A stretch of 64,000 bases of DNA from an uncultured Bacteroidales bacterium (GTDB lineage Bacteria; Bacteroidota; Bacteroidia; Bacteroidales; UBA932), in NCBI GenBank assembly GCA_944326305.1, contig CALVDL010000004.1:88955-152954 (forward strand), read 5' to 3'. Each line of letters starts with the position of its first letter. The first letter of the stretch is position 1. Of the stretch, positions 11,075-19,778 are shown one piece after another. A program made the translations under genes and the position numbers. Below the pieces are notes generated by a model. It was not told the DNA's origin. It searched no databases and saw only the letters and a list, made by a program, of their open reading frames with translations.

Positions 11075-11082
11075 CAAATGTA
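11075..11082 (-). promoter_or_regulatory. -7 box for the MCE/MlaD gene
   Basis: TACATTTG on the minus strand matches TAnnTTTG, 20 nt before the start codon and inside the 67 bp gap after the amidase gene. There is no clear TTTG at the expected -33 distance. Confidence 0.4.
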
Positions 11083-11122
11083 AGGCTAATTTAGTTTGTT
11101 TTCCAATAAAAAGGGGCATCCA

Positions 11123-12256
11123 CTACCTGCGGGAGACCTTGCCGTCATCTATTTTTACGACAAAGGCCCCCGGGAATTTCTTTGACACGGACTTCAGCTC
11201 CGACCTCACATCCTGCTCCGAGGCGGATACACATATAATATATTTATACAGCTCCCCGTCATGGACAATGACAGGGGTATATCCCTTGAAAGACTTGTCC
11301 GATGCCGGAATCTCCCTGCTTCCGGCCATTATCTGGATACCGTATCTGATGTCCATGGCGGACATTCCGGCTATCGTAGCCTTGTTCTGCGCCGTAGCAC
11401 TCCCCTGGACAAGGCCGGCAGTGGAGTAGTCTATGCTGTTGTCATATTTTGTCTTGAATTTACGGAAGGCGTTGAACAGGCGGTCGGCTATCTGCGAACG
11501 GCCCTTCTCGGAGGTCAGCACTTTCAGGTCAGCACTGTTCGATATGAAGCCAAGCTCAAGCAGTACCGCCGGCATGGCTGTCTTCCAGAGCACATAGAAA
11601 GAATCCTGTGAAATCCCCCGGTTCCTGGTGATCGGCCCTCCCTCCAGAGCCTGGACCACCTCCCCCGCAAACAGCAGGCTCTGTTCATAGTATGCATTCT
11701 GCATCAGGCTGAAAAAAATAAAGGACTCAGGGTCGTTGGGGTCGAAGCCCTGGTATTTGGTCGTGTAGTCATCCTCGAGAAGTATCACGGAGTTCTCCCG
11801 CCGGCACAGGTCCATATTGCCCTTGAAAAGGTCGCTGTCCTTTCCGCTGGAGCGGCCGAAAATATGTGAGGAGAAACCTCCCGGGGAGGAACTTTGATTT
11901 GAATTTATATGGACCGATATGAAAAGGTCGGCGTTGTTCCTGTTGGCGATGTCGGCCCTTTCATTGAGGGTCAGGTACCTGTCTGTCAGACGCGTGTAAT
12001 ACACCTTGACTTCGGGGTATTCGGCCTTGATCTTCTGGCCCAGCAGCTTGGCAATGGAAAGGGTCAGGTTCTTCTCGTATGTCCGTCCGTCCTTGCTCAC
12101 GCATCCGGCGTCCTTGCCCCCGTGCCCGGCGTCGATGACCACTGTCCCGAGTCTGGGCCTGGCAGAACTCCCGGTCTGCGCATCGGAATCAGAGATACCG
12201 GCAGAAACAAGCAGTGCAGCCGCACAAAATGCGGCACGGATATATTTTAAAAGCAT
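11123..12256 (-). CDS. N-acetylmuramoyl-L-alanine amidase with C-terminal SPOR-like domain
   Basis: A zinc amidase (Amidase_3) that cleaves the peptide stem from peptidoglycan during cell separation. The start at 12256 (MLLKYIRAAFCAAALLVSAG) gives 377 residues with a signal peptide. The frame extends to 12634, but that part is antisense to lptD and not protein-like. The domain starts at VVIDAGHGGKDAGC (zinc His), continues through HINSNQSS, and ends with the catalytic LLELGFISN. The last 75 residues (YGIQIMAGSREI...) look like a SPOR-type septal peptidoglycan-binding fold. Divergent from lptD. Confidence 0.92.
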   Translation of the reverse strand: MLLKYIRAAFCAAALLVSAGISDSDAQTGSSARPRLGTVVIDAGHGGKDAGCVSKDGRTYEKNLTLSIAKLLGQKIKAEYPEVKVYYTRLTDRYLTLNERADIANRNNADLFISVHINSNQSSSPGGFSSHIFGRSSGKDSDLFKGNMDLCRRENSVILLEDDYTTKYQGFDPNDPESFIFFSLMQNAYYEQSLLFAGEVVQALEGGPITRNRGISQDSFYVLWKTAMPAVLLELGFISNSADLKVLTSEKGRSQIADRLFNAFRKFKTKYDNSIDYSTAGLVQGSATAQNKATIAGMSAMDIRYGIQIMAGSREIPASDKSFKGYTPVIVHDGELYKYIICVSASEQDVRSELKSVSKKFPGAFVVKIDDGKVSRR

Positions 12257-12272
12257 AATTGACAGTCCCTGT

Positions 12273-12303
12273 TTTGCAATTTTTGAAATATGTATTACTT
12301 TTG
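12273..12303 (+). promoter_or_regulatory. Promoter of lptD
   Basis: TTTG (12273-12276), 19 nt, then TACTTTTG (12296-12303): an exact match to the Bacteroidetes promoter consensus. The lptD ATG follows 14 nt after the -7 box, implying a very short leader. Confidence 0.65.
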
Positions 12304-12317
12304 CATCTTGCAAAAAT

Positions 12318-15080
12318 ATGAAAAATTTGCGTAATAAGCATATATCGATAGGTAAGCTGATATTCGGGACGATTCTGTTCTTGACTATCAGCTCATTCAG
12401 TGTCTCTCCACAGGACGAGAGGCGGTCCAGGCGCAACAGGATGAGAAACAACGCCCGGATCGAGCAGACCGTCAAGGACACCGTGCAGCTGTCTGATTCT
12501 GCCATTGCCGTCAGGGATTCCATAGCATTCGCCGATTCCGTCTCACGTGCCGACTCGATAGAGCTGCAGAGCAAGAGCTCGATTGAAAGGCCAGTGTTCT
12601 CCACGGCAAAGGATTCCATCATCGAGGATTTCACCGACGGGAAAAGGATGATCTACTACTACGGAGACGTTTCCGTTACCTACGGAAACATGAAGCTATC
12701 GGCAGACTACATGGAATATGACGTGCAGACCAGGACAGTGTTTGCAAGGGGTACCAAGGACACCACGGGCACGGTAAAGGGGCTGCCTAAAATGGAGGAC
12801 AACGGCAAGACTTATGAAATGGAGGAGGTCCGGTACAATTTCGACACGCGCAAAGCCCGGATAACCAATATGATAACCCAGGAGCAGGAAGGTATCCTGC
12901 ACGGGAAGAACATCAAGATGATGCCCGACCAGTCCATCAACATCACCAACGGGAAATATACCGTCTGCGACTGCGAGCATCCCCACTACTACCTGCACCT
13001 GTCCGCGGCGAAAGTGATGACCAAGCCGTCGCAGAAGACCGTGTTCGGTCCTGCCTGGCCGGTGGTCGAGGATGTCCCGATGTTCCCCATCGTACTGCCG
13101 TTCGGCTTCATCCCCAAGCGTCCCGACAGGGCGACAGGCCTCCTGATGCCTACTTTCGGAGAGGAAAGCGCCCGAGGGTTCTACCTGAGGGACCTGGGAA
13201 TGTATTTCGTACTGGGCGACTATTTCGATGTTTCTGTCACCGGGGACATCTATACGCTGGGGTCGTGGGCCGTGGACCTGAACTCCCGGTACAAAGTCAA
13301 CTACAAGTTCAACGGTAACCTCTCCATTACATATTCGAATGACCAGACAGGAGAAAAAGGGAGTACGGACTTTTTCCAGACAAGGAACTTCGGTGTACGG
13401 TGGAGCCACTCCCAGGACTCCAAGGCACGTCCGGGAACTACATTCAGCGCATCAGTGAACTTTTCCAGCCCGTCGAACAGCAGGTACAACTCCACATCAG
13501 TCGAAGAGGCCCTACAGAACCAGATATCATCTTCAATATCATACTCCAAGAACTGGAACGGGAAGATGAACCTCTCCATAAACGCCCTGCACAGCCAGAA
13601 CTCCAGGGACAGTTCGTATTCATTCACCCTGCCTAACCTTACATTCTCCGTGAGCCGTTTCTATCCTTTCAAGAGGAAGAACCGTGTAGGGAAAGAAAAA
13701 TTCTACGAGGAATTCTCACTCGGCTACAGCACTACGCTGCAGAACAAGATAAACTTCAAGGCATCCGAATTCAACCAGCCGGGATTCTGGGACAAGTTCC
13801 AGAACGGTATGACGCATTCGTTCCAGATCGGGCTCCCGAACTTCTCTCTGTTGAAATACATTACCGTGACCCCGAGCATATCCTACGGAATGAACTGGTT
13901 CTTCAACAAGACCGAACGCTACTACAATGAGGAGACGGACAGTGTCGAAGAAAAGGAGGCCGGGCAGTTCGGCACATTCGGCACCACCCACAACTATTCC
14001 GGAAGCGTCTCCATGAGTACCAGGCTGTACGGTATGTTCAATTTCGGCCGGCACCGGAAGATACAGGCGATCAGGCATGTGGTCTCCCCGAGCCTTTCCT
14101 TCTCCTTCAGTCCGGAGAAGGGTACGTACTTCAACGGATGGAGGACACTGACATATACCGACAAGGACGGGGTGCAGCACAGCGAGGACTACAACATATA
14201 TTCCGGCCAGATCTATTCACCTCCGAGCAAGGGAAAGACCGCCAGCATGAGCATCTCTATCGGCAACAACCTTGAAGCGAAAGTCAGGGATTTGCGCGAC
14301 ACCACCGGAACAGGGACAAAAAAAGTGAAGCTCATTGACCAGCTCAACCTGTCAACAGGTTATAACTTCCTTGCAGACTCACTGAATCTCAGCAATATAG
14401 GCCTTACCATGTCTACATCTGTATTCGGCAAGGTCGGTATCAGTGCAAATGCCAATTTCGACCCGTACGCAATTGATGAAAGAGGCCGGAAGATCAACAA
14501 GTTCAATGTACAGACGGAGGGATGGGCCAAACCTCTCCGCCTTACCAACGCAAGTGCCTCCCTCTCCTATTCATTTTCGGGAGAAGGAAAGATCAACGGG
14601 AATGACGGCTCCGGTTCAAGCTCGGGCGGGAGCTCTCCGGCCAGCAACTACACAAGGGTCTACTACCATCCCGTAACCGGGGAATATATCCCTGGAGGAT
14701 GGCTGTACTATATGAACCCCAATGCACCGTGGTCGGTGAATATCAACTATTCATACAATTACAGCAGGAGCTACCAGTACTCAAACGACCACCTTATCAC
14801 GAACCACCGCCATACGCAGACGCTCGGGCTCTCCGGAAACGTAAAGATCACCCCGTCTCTGTCGATTAACCTGACGACAGGTTTCGACCTCATGGCCATG
14901 AAAATGACCACCACACAGCTCAGTGCACAATATGACCTGCACTGTTTCAACATATACGTGTCATGGGTGCCTAACGGACAATGGGAATCCTGGAGTTTCC
15001 GTATCTCGGCCAATGCGGCTGCACTTGCAGACCTGCTCAGATTCAAGAAAAGCAGCAGTTACTGGGACAATAATTACTAA
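12318..15080 (+). CDS. lptD: LPS assembly protein LptD (OstA-like outer-membrane barrel)
   Basis: An outer-membrane translocon that inserts lipopolysaccharide into the outer leaflet. The start at 12318 (MKNLRNKHISIGKL...) gives 920 residues with a signal peptide; the open frame upstream to 12006 is antisense to the amidase. After a Ser/Asp/Arg-rich linker comes an OstA beta-jellyroll (about 90-230), with the YYYGDVSVTYGNMKLSADYM core and a CDC pair in the sequence KYTVCDCEHPHYY. A long barrel region follows with alternating aromatic strands up to the C-terminus. A Gly/Ser-rich loop lies at about 760-775. The gene has its own full-consensus promoter. The name rests on domain order, since Bacteroidetes LptD is highly divergent. 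Confidence 0.85.
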   Translation: MKNLRNKHISIGKLIFGTILFLTISSFSVSPQDERRSRRNRMRNNARIEQTVKDTVQLSDSAIAVRDSIAFADSVSRADSIELQSKSSIERPVFSTAKDSIIEDFTDGKRMIYYYGDVSVTYGNMKLSADYMEYDVQTRTVFARGTKDTTGTVKGLPKMEDNGKTYEMEEVRYNFDTRKARITNMITQEQEGILHGKNIKMMPDQSINITNGKYTVCDCEHPHYYLHLSAAKVMTKPSQKTVFGPAWPVVEDVPMFPIVLPFGFIPKRPDRATGLLMPTFGEESARGFYLRDLGMYFVLGDYFDVSVTGDIYTLGSWAVDLNSRYKVNYKFNGNLSITYSNDQTGEKGSTDFFQTRNFGVRWSHSQDSKARPGTTFSASVNFSSPSNSRYNSTSVEEALQNQISSSISYSKNWNGKMNLSINALHSQNSRDSSYSFTLPNLTFSVSRFYPFKRKNRVGKEKFYEEFSLGYSTTLQNKINFKASEFNQPGFWDKFQNGMTHSFQIGLPNFSLLKYITVTPSISYGMNWFFNKTERYYNEETDSVEEKEAGQFGTFGTTHNYSGSVSMSTRLYGMFNFGRHRKIQAIRHVVSPSLSFSFSPEKGTYFNGWRTLTYTDKDGVQHSEDYNIYSGQIYSPPSKGKTASMSISIGNNLEAKVRDLRDTTGTGTKKVKLIDQLNLSTGYNFLADSLNLSNIGLTMSTSVFGKVGISANANFDPYAIDERGRKINKFNVQTEGWAKPLRLTNASASLSYSFSGEGKINGNDGSGSSSGGSSPASNYTRVYYHPVTGEYIPGGWLYYMNPNAPWSVNINYSYNYSRSYQYSNDHLITNHRHTQTLGLSGNVKITPSLSINLTTGFDLMAMKMTTTQLSAQYDLHCFNIYVSWVPNGQWESWSFRISANAAALADLLRFKKSSSYWDNNY

Positions 15081-15085
15081 AGAAC

Positions 15086-15116
15086 ATTGTTTTTCAGATA
15101 TTTTTGCATATCTTTG
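15086..15116 (+). promoter_or_regulatory. Candidate promoter(s) of rho
   Basis: ATTG (15086-15089), 19 nt, TATCTTTG (15109-15116) is a near-consensus promoter. A second -7 box, TATTTTTG, lies at 15099-15106. The ATG of rho is about 95 nt downstream, so the mRNA has a leader that includes the small inverted repeat GCGT-TTTTT-ACGC. Confidence 0.5.
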
Positions 15117-15211
15117 CCTTGTCTGAGCGTTTTTTACGCAGTGTTCAGGTCATCACTACTGACCAAATTCCCATTTTACAGATTCAGATATTATTTATAC
15201 ACTAATTAAAT

Positions 15212-17113
15212 ATGCACAAGATTTTTGAGCTGAAAGAGATGGATGAAGAGACGCTCCGCAGCATAGCGGATGAACTCGGCATCAAAGGGGCGAAAAAGAA
15301 GGACAAGGAGACTCTGATCTATGACATCATGGATAAGGAGGCTGTCATCGACTCGCAGAAGGCACCGGAAAAGGCGGTGAAGAAACGCGGCAGGCCGCGC
15401 AAGGCGGCAGCCGATGCTGAACAGCCGCAACAGGATACAATACAGAAAAACCAGCCGGCATCACAGCCTCAGGCCGCCGACGAGGACAAGCTCCCCAAGA
15501 AACGCGGACGCAAGCCGAAATCGGCTCAGCAGGAGACTCCGGCCCCGGCGGAGAGCAAAGAGCCGCTCCAGCCGCAGCAGGAGCAGAGCCAGGGGGAGGC
15601 AAGACGCCAGATGAAACCGAAAGGCCGCAAGAAGGATGCGCAGAACAAGCCGGAGACACAGCAGGCCCCGGAAATACAGCTGAATACGGAAAACCAGCAG
15701 AAACCTGCATCAGCGCCTAAAAACACCGAAACCCAGTCTGAAGATCACCAGACAGAAAACCAGCCGGCCGGTCAGGCCATCCAGGCAAGCCAGCCAGTAC
15801 AGAACATTCAGAACAATCAAGGCGGACAGAACAACGGACAGCCGGGATACCAGCAGCAGGGCATGAGGCAGCAGCCTACGCTCCGTGACAGGAAAGAAAG
15901 GCTGCAGTATATGCAGAGGTCCGCACAGCAGTACCAGCCACAGAGGCAGCCAGTACAGCAGCCGCAGCAGCCGAAAATCGAATTCGACGGAGTGGTAGAG
16001 GCCACGGGGGTGCTCGAAATCATGCCGGACGGATACGGCTTCCTCAGGTCCTCCGACTACAATTACCTCAATTCTCCGGACGACATATACGTTTCCCAGG
16101 GCCAGATCAAGTCAAATGCCCTCAAGACCGGTGATACGGTGACCGGGGAGATAAGGCCGCCTAAGGAAGGGGACAAATATTTCCCTCTCGTAAGGATAAA
16201 ATACATCAACGGACGCACTCCAGAATTCATAAGGGACAGAGTGCCGTTCGATTTCCTGACACCGCTTTTCCCTAATGAGAAATTCACACTGCTCGGGAAC
16301 GGACACAACGACCTCTCCTGCCGTGTAGTAGACATGTTCACCCCTATAGGCAAAGGGCAGAGGGGACTGATCGTGGCACAGCCGAAAACTGGTAAGACCA
16401 TGCTCCTCAAATCCATAGCGAACGCCATAGCGGACAACCATCCTGAAGCCTACATGATCGTCCTCCTCATAGACGAGAGGCCGGAGGAGGTGACGGACAT
16501 GGCCCGCAGTGTAAAGGCGGAAGTTGTGGCATCCACATTCGACGAGCCTGCGGAAAGACATGTCAAAGTGGCGAACATGGTGCTTGAAAAAGCAAAGAGG
16601 ATGGTGGAGTGCGGCCATGACGTAGTGATTTTCCTTGACTCCATTACCAGGCTTGCAAGGGCATACAACACAGTACAGCCGGCTTCCGGGAAAGTACTCT
16701 CCGGAGGTGTGGATGCAAATGCGCTCCATAAGCCGAAACGTTTCTTCGGCGCTGCCAGGAATATTGAAAATGGAGGCTCGCTCACAATCCTCGCCACAGC
16801 CCTCACCGACACAGGCTCCAAGATGGACGATGTGATCTTCGAGGAGTTCAAGGGAACGGGCAACATGGAGCTGCAGCTTGACAGGAAACTTGCCAACAAG
16901 CGCATATTCCCTGCTGTGGACGTGACACTGAGCAGCACGCGCCGCGATGACCTGCTCTACACCCAGGAGCAGAGCAACAGGATATGGATACTGCGCAACT
17001 ATCTCGCCGACATGACCTCCGTAGAAGCAATGGAATTCCTTAAGGACCGTATGGAAAAGACATCCTCCAACGAAGAATTCCTCATAACGATGAACGGCGA
17101 CAAATTGAAATGA
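15212..17113 (+). CDS. rho: Transcription termination factor Rho with long disordered insertion
   Basis: A hexameric RNA-dependent ATPase that terminates transcription. The 633 residues are about 200 longer than E. coli Rho. An N-terminal Rho_N/SAP-like helical domain (1-45) is followed by about 220 residues rich in Q, P, K and E with AT-hook-like KKRGRPRK and KKRGRKPKS. The cold-shock-type RNA-binding domain (about 255-330, [15 protein letters not shown]) and the RecA domain follow, with Walker A QPKTGKT (about 390) and [12 protein letters not shown]. Extended Rho of this kind is known in Bacteroides, where the disordered part has been linked to phase separation. The stop overlaps the next gene by 4 bp. 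Confidence 0.96.
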   Translation: MHKIFELKEMDEETLRSIADELGIKGAKKKDKETLIYDIMDKEAVIDSQKAPEKAVKKRGRPRKAAADAEQPQQDTIQKNQPASQPQAADEDKLPKKRGRKPKSAQQETPAPAESKEPLQPQQEQSQGEARRQMKPKGRKKDAQNKPETQQAPEIQLNTENQQKPASAPKNTETQSEDHQTENQPAGQAIQASQPVQNIQNNQGGQNNGQPGYQQQGMRQQPTLRDRKERLQYMQRSAQQYQPQRQPVQQPQQPKIEFDGVVEATGVLEIMPDGYGFLRSSDYNYLNSPDDIYVSQGQIKSNALKTGDTVTGEIRPPKEGDKYFPLVRIKYINGRTPEFIRDRVPFDFLTPLFPNEKFTLLGNGHNDLSCRVVDMFTPIGKGQRGLIVAQPKTGKTMLLKSIANAIADNHPEAYMIVLLIDERPEEVTDMARSVKAEVVASTFDEPAERHVKVANMVLEKAKRMVECGHDVVIFLDSITRLARAYNTVQPASGKVLSGGVDANALHKPKRFFGAARNIENGGSLTILATALTDTGSKMDDVIFEEFKGTGNMELQLDRKLANKRIFPAVDVTLSSTRRDDLLYTQEQSNRIWILRNYLADMTSVEAMEFLKDRMEKTSSNEEFLITMNGDKLK

Positions 17114-17688
17114 TGTCTGAAAAACATCCTTTGGAACCTTTTCTCCCGGGCAATGCAGTGATCCTGATGCTCGGGAGTTTTCCGCCTAAAAAGGAGAAGT
17201 GGTCAATGGATTTCTTCTATCCCAACTTCATGAACGACATGTGGAGAATCATCGGGATAGTGTTCTTCGGGGACCGGGACCATTTCATCGTACCGGGAAT
17301 GAAACGGTTTGACAAGGACAGGATAGCTGCATTCTGCCGTGAATCCGGCATTGCCCTGTATGATACCGCCACGGAAGTCATACGCCGGAAGGACAATGCA
17401 TCCGACAAATATCTGGAGATAGTCTCCCCTACCGACATCGGCGCGCTGCTGGAAGTGCTGCCTGAATGCCGTACAATAGTGACTACAGGAGAAAAGGCCA
17501 CAGACACGATATGCAGCATGTTCGGCTGCGAAAAGCCGAAAACAGGAAGCTCTGCAGGATTCAATACAGCCACAGGCATCAGTATGACTTTCTACAGAAT
17601 GCCTTCATCATCGAGGGCATATCCTCTCCCGCTGGATAAAAAAGCTGAAATATACAGAAGGATGTTTGAGGAGACCGGTCTGGTATAG
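17110..17688 (+). CDS. Uracil-DNA glycosylase-family protein
   Basis: A 192-residue protein of the UDG-like fold found as a single-domain protein in Bacteroidetes. The N-terminal MLGSFPP with a following [12 protein letters not shown] corresponds to the glycosylase motif A region, and [13 protein letters not shown] and [17 protein letters not shown] to the distal motif. I cannot say which damaged base it removes; family members of this type are annotated broadly. Start at the ATG overlapping the rho stop (ATGA); a second ATG directly follows and could be used. Translational coupling to rho is likely. Confidence 0.75.
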   Translation: MMSEKHPLEPFLPGNAVILMLGSFPPKKEKWSMDFFYPNFMNDMWRIIGIVFFGDRDHFIVPGMKRFDKDRIAAFCRESGIALYDTATEVIRRKDNASDKYLEIVSPTDIGALLEVLPECRTIVTTGEKATDTICSMFGCEKPKTGSSAGFNTATGISMTFYRMPSSSRAYPLPLDKKAEIYRRMFEETGLV

Positions 17689-17691
17689 ACA

Positions 17692-17731
17692 TAAAAAAAA
17701 TGAGCTGTCGCCGCTCACGCGGGGACCACTC
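17692..17731 (-). terminator. Terminator downstream of tRNA-Cys
   Basis: On the minus strand, a 13 bp stem with two mismatches (17731-17719 with 17714-17702, loop of 4) is followed by ATTTTTTTTAT. It lies 48 bp after the tRNA 3-prime end and just past the stop of the convergent UDG-like gene. Confidence 0.7.
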
Positions 17732-17778
17732 ATACTAACCACATAATTAATAACACTAAAACTAATAACCAATAAGTG

Positions 17779-17849
17779 AGGTGCCAAGCAGAATCGAACT
17801 GCTGTGCATGGTTTTGCAGACCATTGCCTAACCACTCGGCCATAGCACC
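17779..17849 (-). tRNA. tRNA-Cys (GCA)
   Basis: The 71-nt minus-strand sequence folds as a cloverleaf. The acceptor GGTGCTA pairs with TGGCACC. The anticodon stem ATGGT/ACCAT closes the loop CTGCAAA with anticodon GCA. The T-arm is AGCAG-TTCGATT-CTGCT. The discriminator base is U, as required for tRNA-Cys. CCA is not encoded. Confidence 0.96.
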
Positions 17850-17886
17850 TTTCTGTGTGAAAGAACTGTTCTGTGTTTTGGGACTG

Positions 17887-17917
17887 CAAAGATAATACCT
17901 TTTTATAAAAATCCAAA
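17887..17917 (-). promoter_or_regulatory. Promoter of tRNA-Cys
   Basis: On the minus strand TTTG (17917-17914), 19 nt, TATCTTTG (17894-17887): an exact consensus match, 37 nt before the mature tRNA 5-prime end. Confidence 0.7.
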
Positions 17918-17943
17918 ATTTTATTGCAGTCCCACTATCGAAT

Positions 17944-19161
17944 TTACTCTACATACAGCAGAAGCCCTTTCAGATACTCCCCTTCCGGATGGTAGATGTT
18001 CACGGAATGGTCCGCAGGCTGGTTCAGCCTGTCAAGAATCCTGACACTCCTGCCTGTCTGTGCCGCCGCAGAAAATACCGCAAGGGCAAAAGCCTCCTTG
18101 TCCACCACCTGCGAGCAGCTGTAGGTAAAGACGAACCCTCCAGGAGCAACCTTTGATATAGCCTGCGCATTAAGCCTCTGATAGGCCCTGAGCGCATTCT
18201 TCAGTGCCCCCCTGTGCTTGGCGAAGGCCGGAGGGTCCACTATCATCAGGTCATATTTTCCTTCAGGGACCCCTTTCAGGAAATCTATCGCATCGCAGCA
18301 GTAGCCGGTATGCATCTGCGGGTCAAAACCGTTCAGCTCGACATTCCTCGCCACCATCTCCATCGCCTTGGCTGAACTGTCCACTGAATCCACATGCACC
18401 GCCCCGCCTGCAAGGGCATAGACAGAGAATCCGCCCGTATAGCAGAACAGGTTGAGTACCCTGCGCCCGGAAGAATACCTTTCAACCAAAGCCCTGTTCT
18501 CCCTCTGGTCAAGGAAAAACCCGGTCTTCTGCCCGGAGTTCCAGTCGACTATGAAACTGTGTCCGTTCTCCATGACGACGGTCTCGTCAGATACGAACCC
18601 GTCCTTCCGGTAGAGATACCCGTCCACAAGGTCAAGCCCCGCCTTGAAAGGCGCTGTTCCGGAACTCTTGTCATACACTGCCTTCAAGGTGCCGCCGTAG
18701 ACTTCCTGCAGGGCATCGCAAATCTGTTTCCTGCTCCTGAACATGCCGGCGGAATGTGCCTGCATCACACAAACTCCGTCATAGTAGTCTACAATCAGCC
18801 CGGGAAGGTTGTCCCCCTCCCCGTGCACCAGCCGGTAGCAGTCTGTATTCCTGCCGGGCACATTACCTTCTGAAGGCCTGGCAGCAAGACCTGCCGCAAT
18901 CCGCACATCCAGTGCCCTGCGGATCATGGTCTTCCAGAAATCCGGGCTGTTCACATCCTCGTCGAAGCTCAGTACCCTCACGGCGATAGAGCCTATCTGA
19001 TAATGCCCGGCCGCCATGAAAGTCCCGTCCGAAGCATAGACCCCTACCATGTCACCCTCCGCCGGATTCCCGGCAATCTGGGCAATGGCACCTGAGAAAA
19101 CCCACGGGTGGAAACGCCTCAGCGACTCTTCCCTTCCTTTTTTCAATATTACCTTGACCAT
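17944..19161 (-). CDS. Class I SAM-dependent rRNA methyltransferase, RlmI-like
   Basis: A 405-residue protein with an N-terminal PUA domain (about 1-75; KGREESLRRFHPWVFSGAI) and a Rossmann methyltransferase domain. Motifs are VLNLFCYTGGFSVYA (SAM binding), DSVDSSAKA, and the catalytic LMIVDPPAFAKH; FFLDQRENR is typical of RlmI/YccW. E. coli RlmI methylates C1962 of 23S rRNA to m5C, and the same reaction is inferred here. A Cys follows the DPP motif region (TYSCSQ), as in m5C enzymes. It ends 94 bp before the tRNA-Cys gene and starts 9 bp after the exonuclease gene, so it is probably cotranscribed with it. Confidence 0.88.
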   Translation of the reverse strand: MVKVILKKGREESLRRFHPWVFSGAIAQIAGNPAEGDMVGVYASDGTFMAAGHYQIGSIAVRVLSFDEDVNSPDFWKTMIRRALDVRIAAGLAARPSEGNVPGRNTDCYRLVHGEGDNLPGLIVDYYDGVCVMQAHSAGMFRSRKQICDALQEVYGGTLKAVYDKSSGTAPFKAGLDLVDGYLYRKDGFVSDETVVMENGHSFIVDWNSGQKTGFFLDQRENRALVERYSSGRRVLNLFCYTGGFSVYALAGGAVHVDSVDSSAKAMEMVARNVELNGFDPQMHTGYCCDAIDFLKGVPEGKYDLMIVDPPAFAKHRGALKNALRAYQRLNAQAISKVAPGGFVFTYSCSQVVDKEAFALAVFSAAAQTGRSVRILDRLNQPADHSVNIYHPEGEYLKGLLLYVE

Positions 19162-19170
19162 AACGGATTC

Positions 19171-19770
19171 TTACTGTCTGTTCTGCGCAGACTGCATTAG
19201 CCTCAGGTACATCTCCCGGCATACCCACGCATCGGTGGCTGCATATTTCGCCTGCGCCTCCGACAGCGTATCGGCCTCCCAGTTGGAAAGCTGCTGGGAT
19301 TTGGAGATCTTGAAACCGAGGATGATGGCAGTCATCTTCTTGACACTCTTGTCCCTGATTCCGAAATCCGGGACAATCTTCTGCAGGTCCACAAAGGCCC
19401 TCGGGGTGAATTCCGCGTACCTCTGCAGGCCGCGTATATCATCGTTTATGGCAGCCCCCACCTTGACTACCTTCTCGTTTGCAAGCAGGTTGCACAGCCT
19501 GCGGTGCATTCCCGTATGCTTGATACGGAAAAGATAGGCCTTTTCAGGGCCGGAAAGCTGCAGCAGGGCCACGCCGTATCGCGGCTGGTCCGGTGAGAAG
19601 CAGGGCCGCGTCTCCGTATCAAAGCCTATGATCTTCTGGCTTCTCAGATAATTGACAGCCCTGTTGAACTCCGCACCTACAGTATCTATGACATATATAC
19701 GACCCGGGAAACTGGCAAGTTCCAGTTTCTCCAGGTCTTCAGCATTTATACTCTCTTTAAAATAATCCAT
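19171..19770 (-). CDS. 3'-5' exonuclease domain protein (RNase D/DEDDy type)
   Basis: A 199-residue single-domain exonuclease. The DEDDy residues are seen in GFDTETRP (D, E), GAAINDDIRGL (D) and YAATDAWVC (Y, D). It lacks the HRDC domains of true RNase D, so substrate (RNA or DNA 3-prime ends) is open. It lies between glnN (8 bp gap) and the RlmI-like gene (9 bp gap) on the same strand, suggesting a three-gene operon of mixed function. Confidence 0.88.
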   Translation of the reverse strand: MDYFKESINAEDLEKLELASFPGRIYVIDTVGAEFNRAVNYLRSQKIIGFDTETRPCFSPDQPRYGVALLQLSGPEKAYLFRIKHTGMHRRLCNLLANEKVVKVGAAINDDIRGLQRYAEFTPRAFVDLQKIVPDFGIRDKSVKKMTAIILGFKISKSQQLSNWEADTLSEAQAKYAATDAWVCREMYLRLMQSAQNRQ

Positions 19771-19778
19771 CCAGCAAT

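Noticed and set aside
12257..12634. N-terminal extension of the amidase frame
   Set aside because: Lies opposite the start of lptD, removes the signal peptide from the N-terminus, and crosses the lptD promoter.
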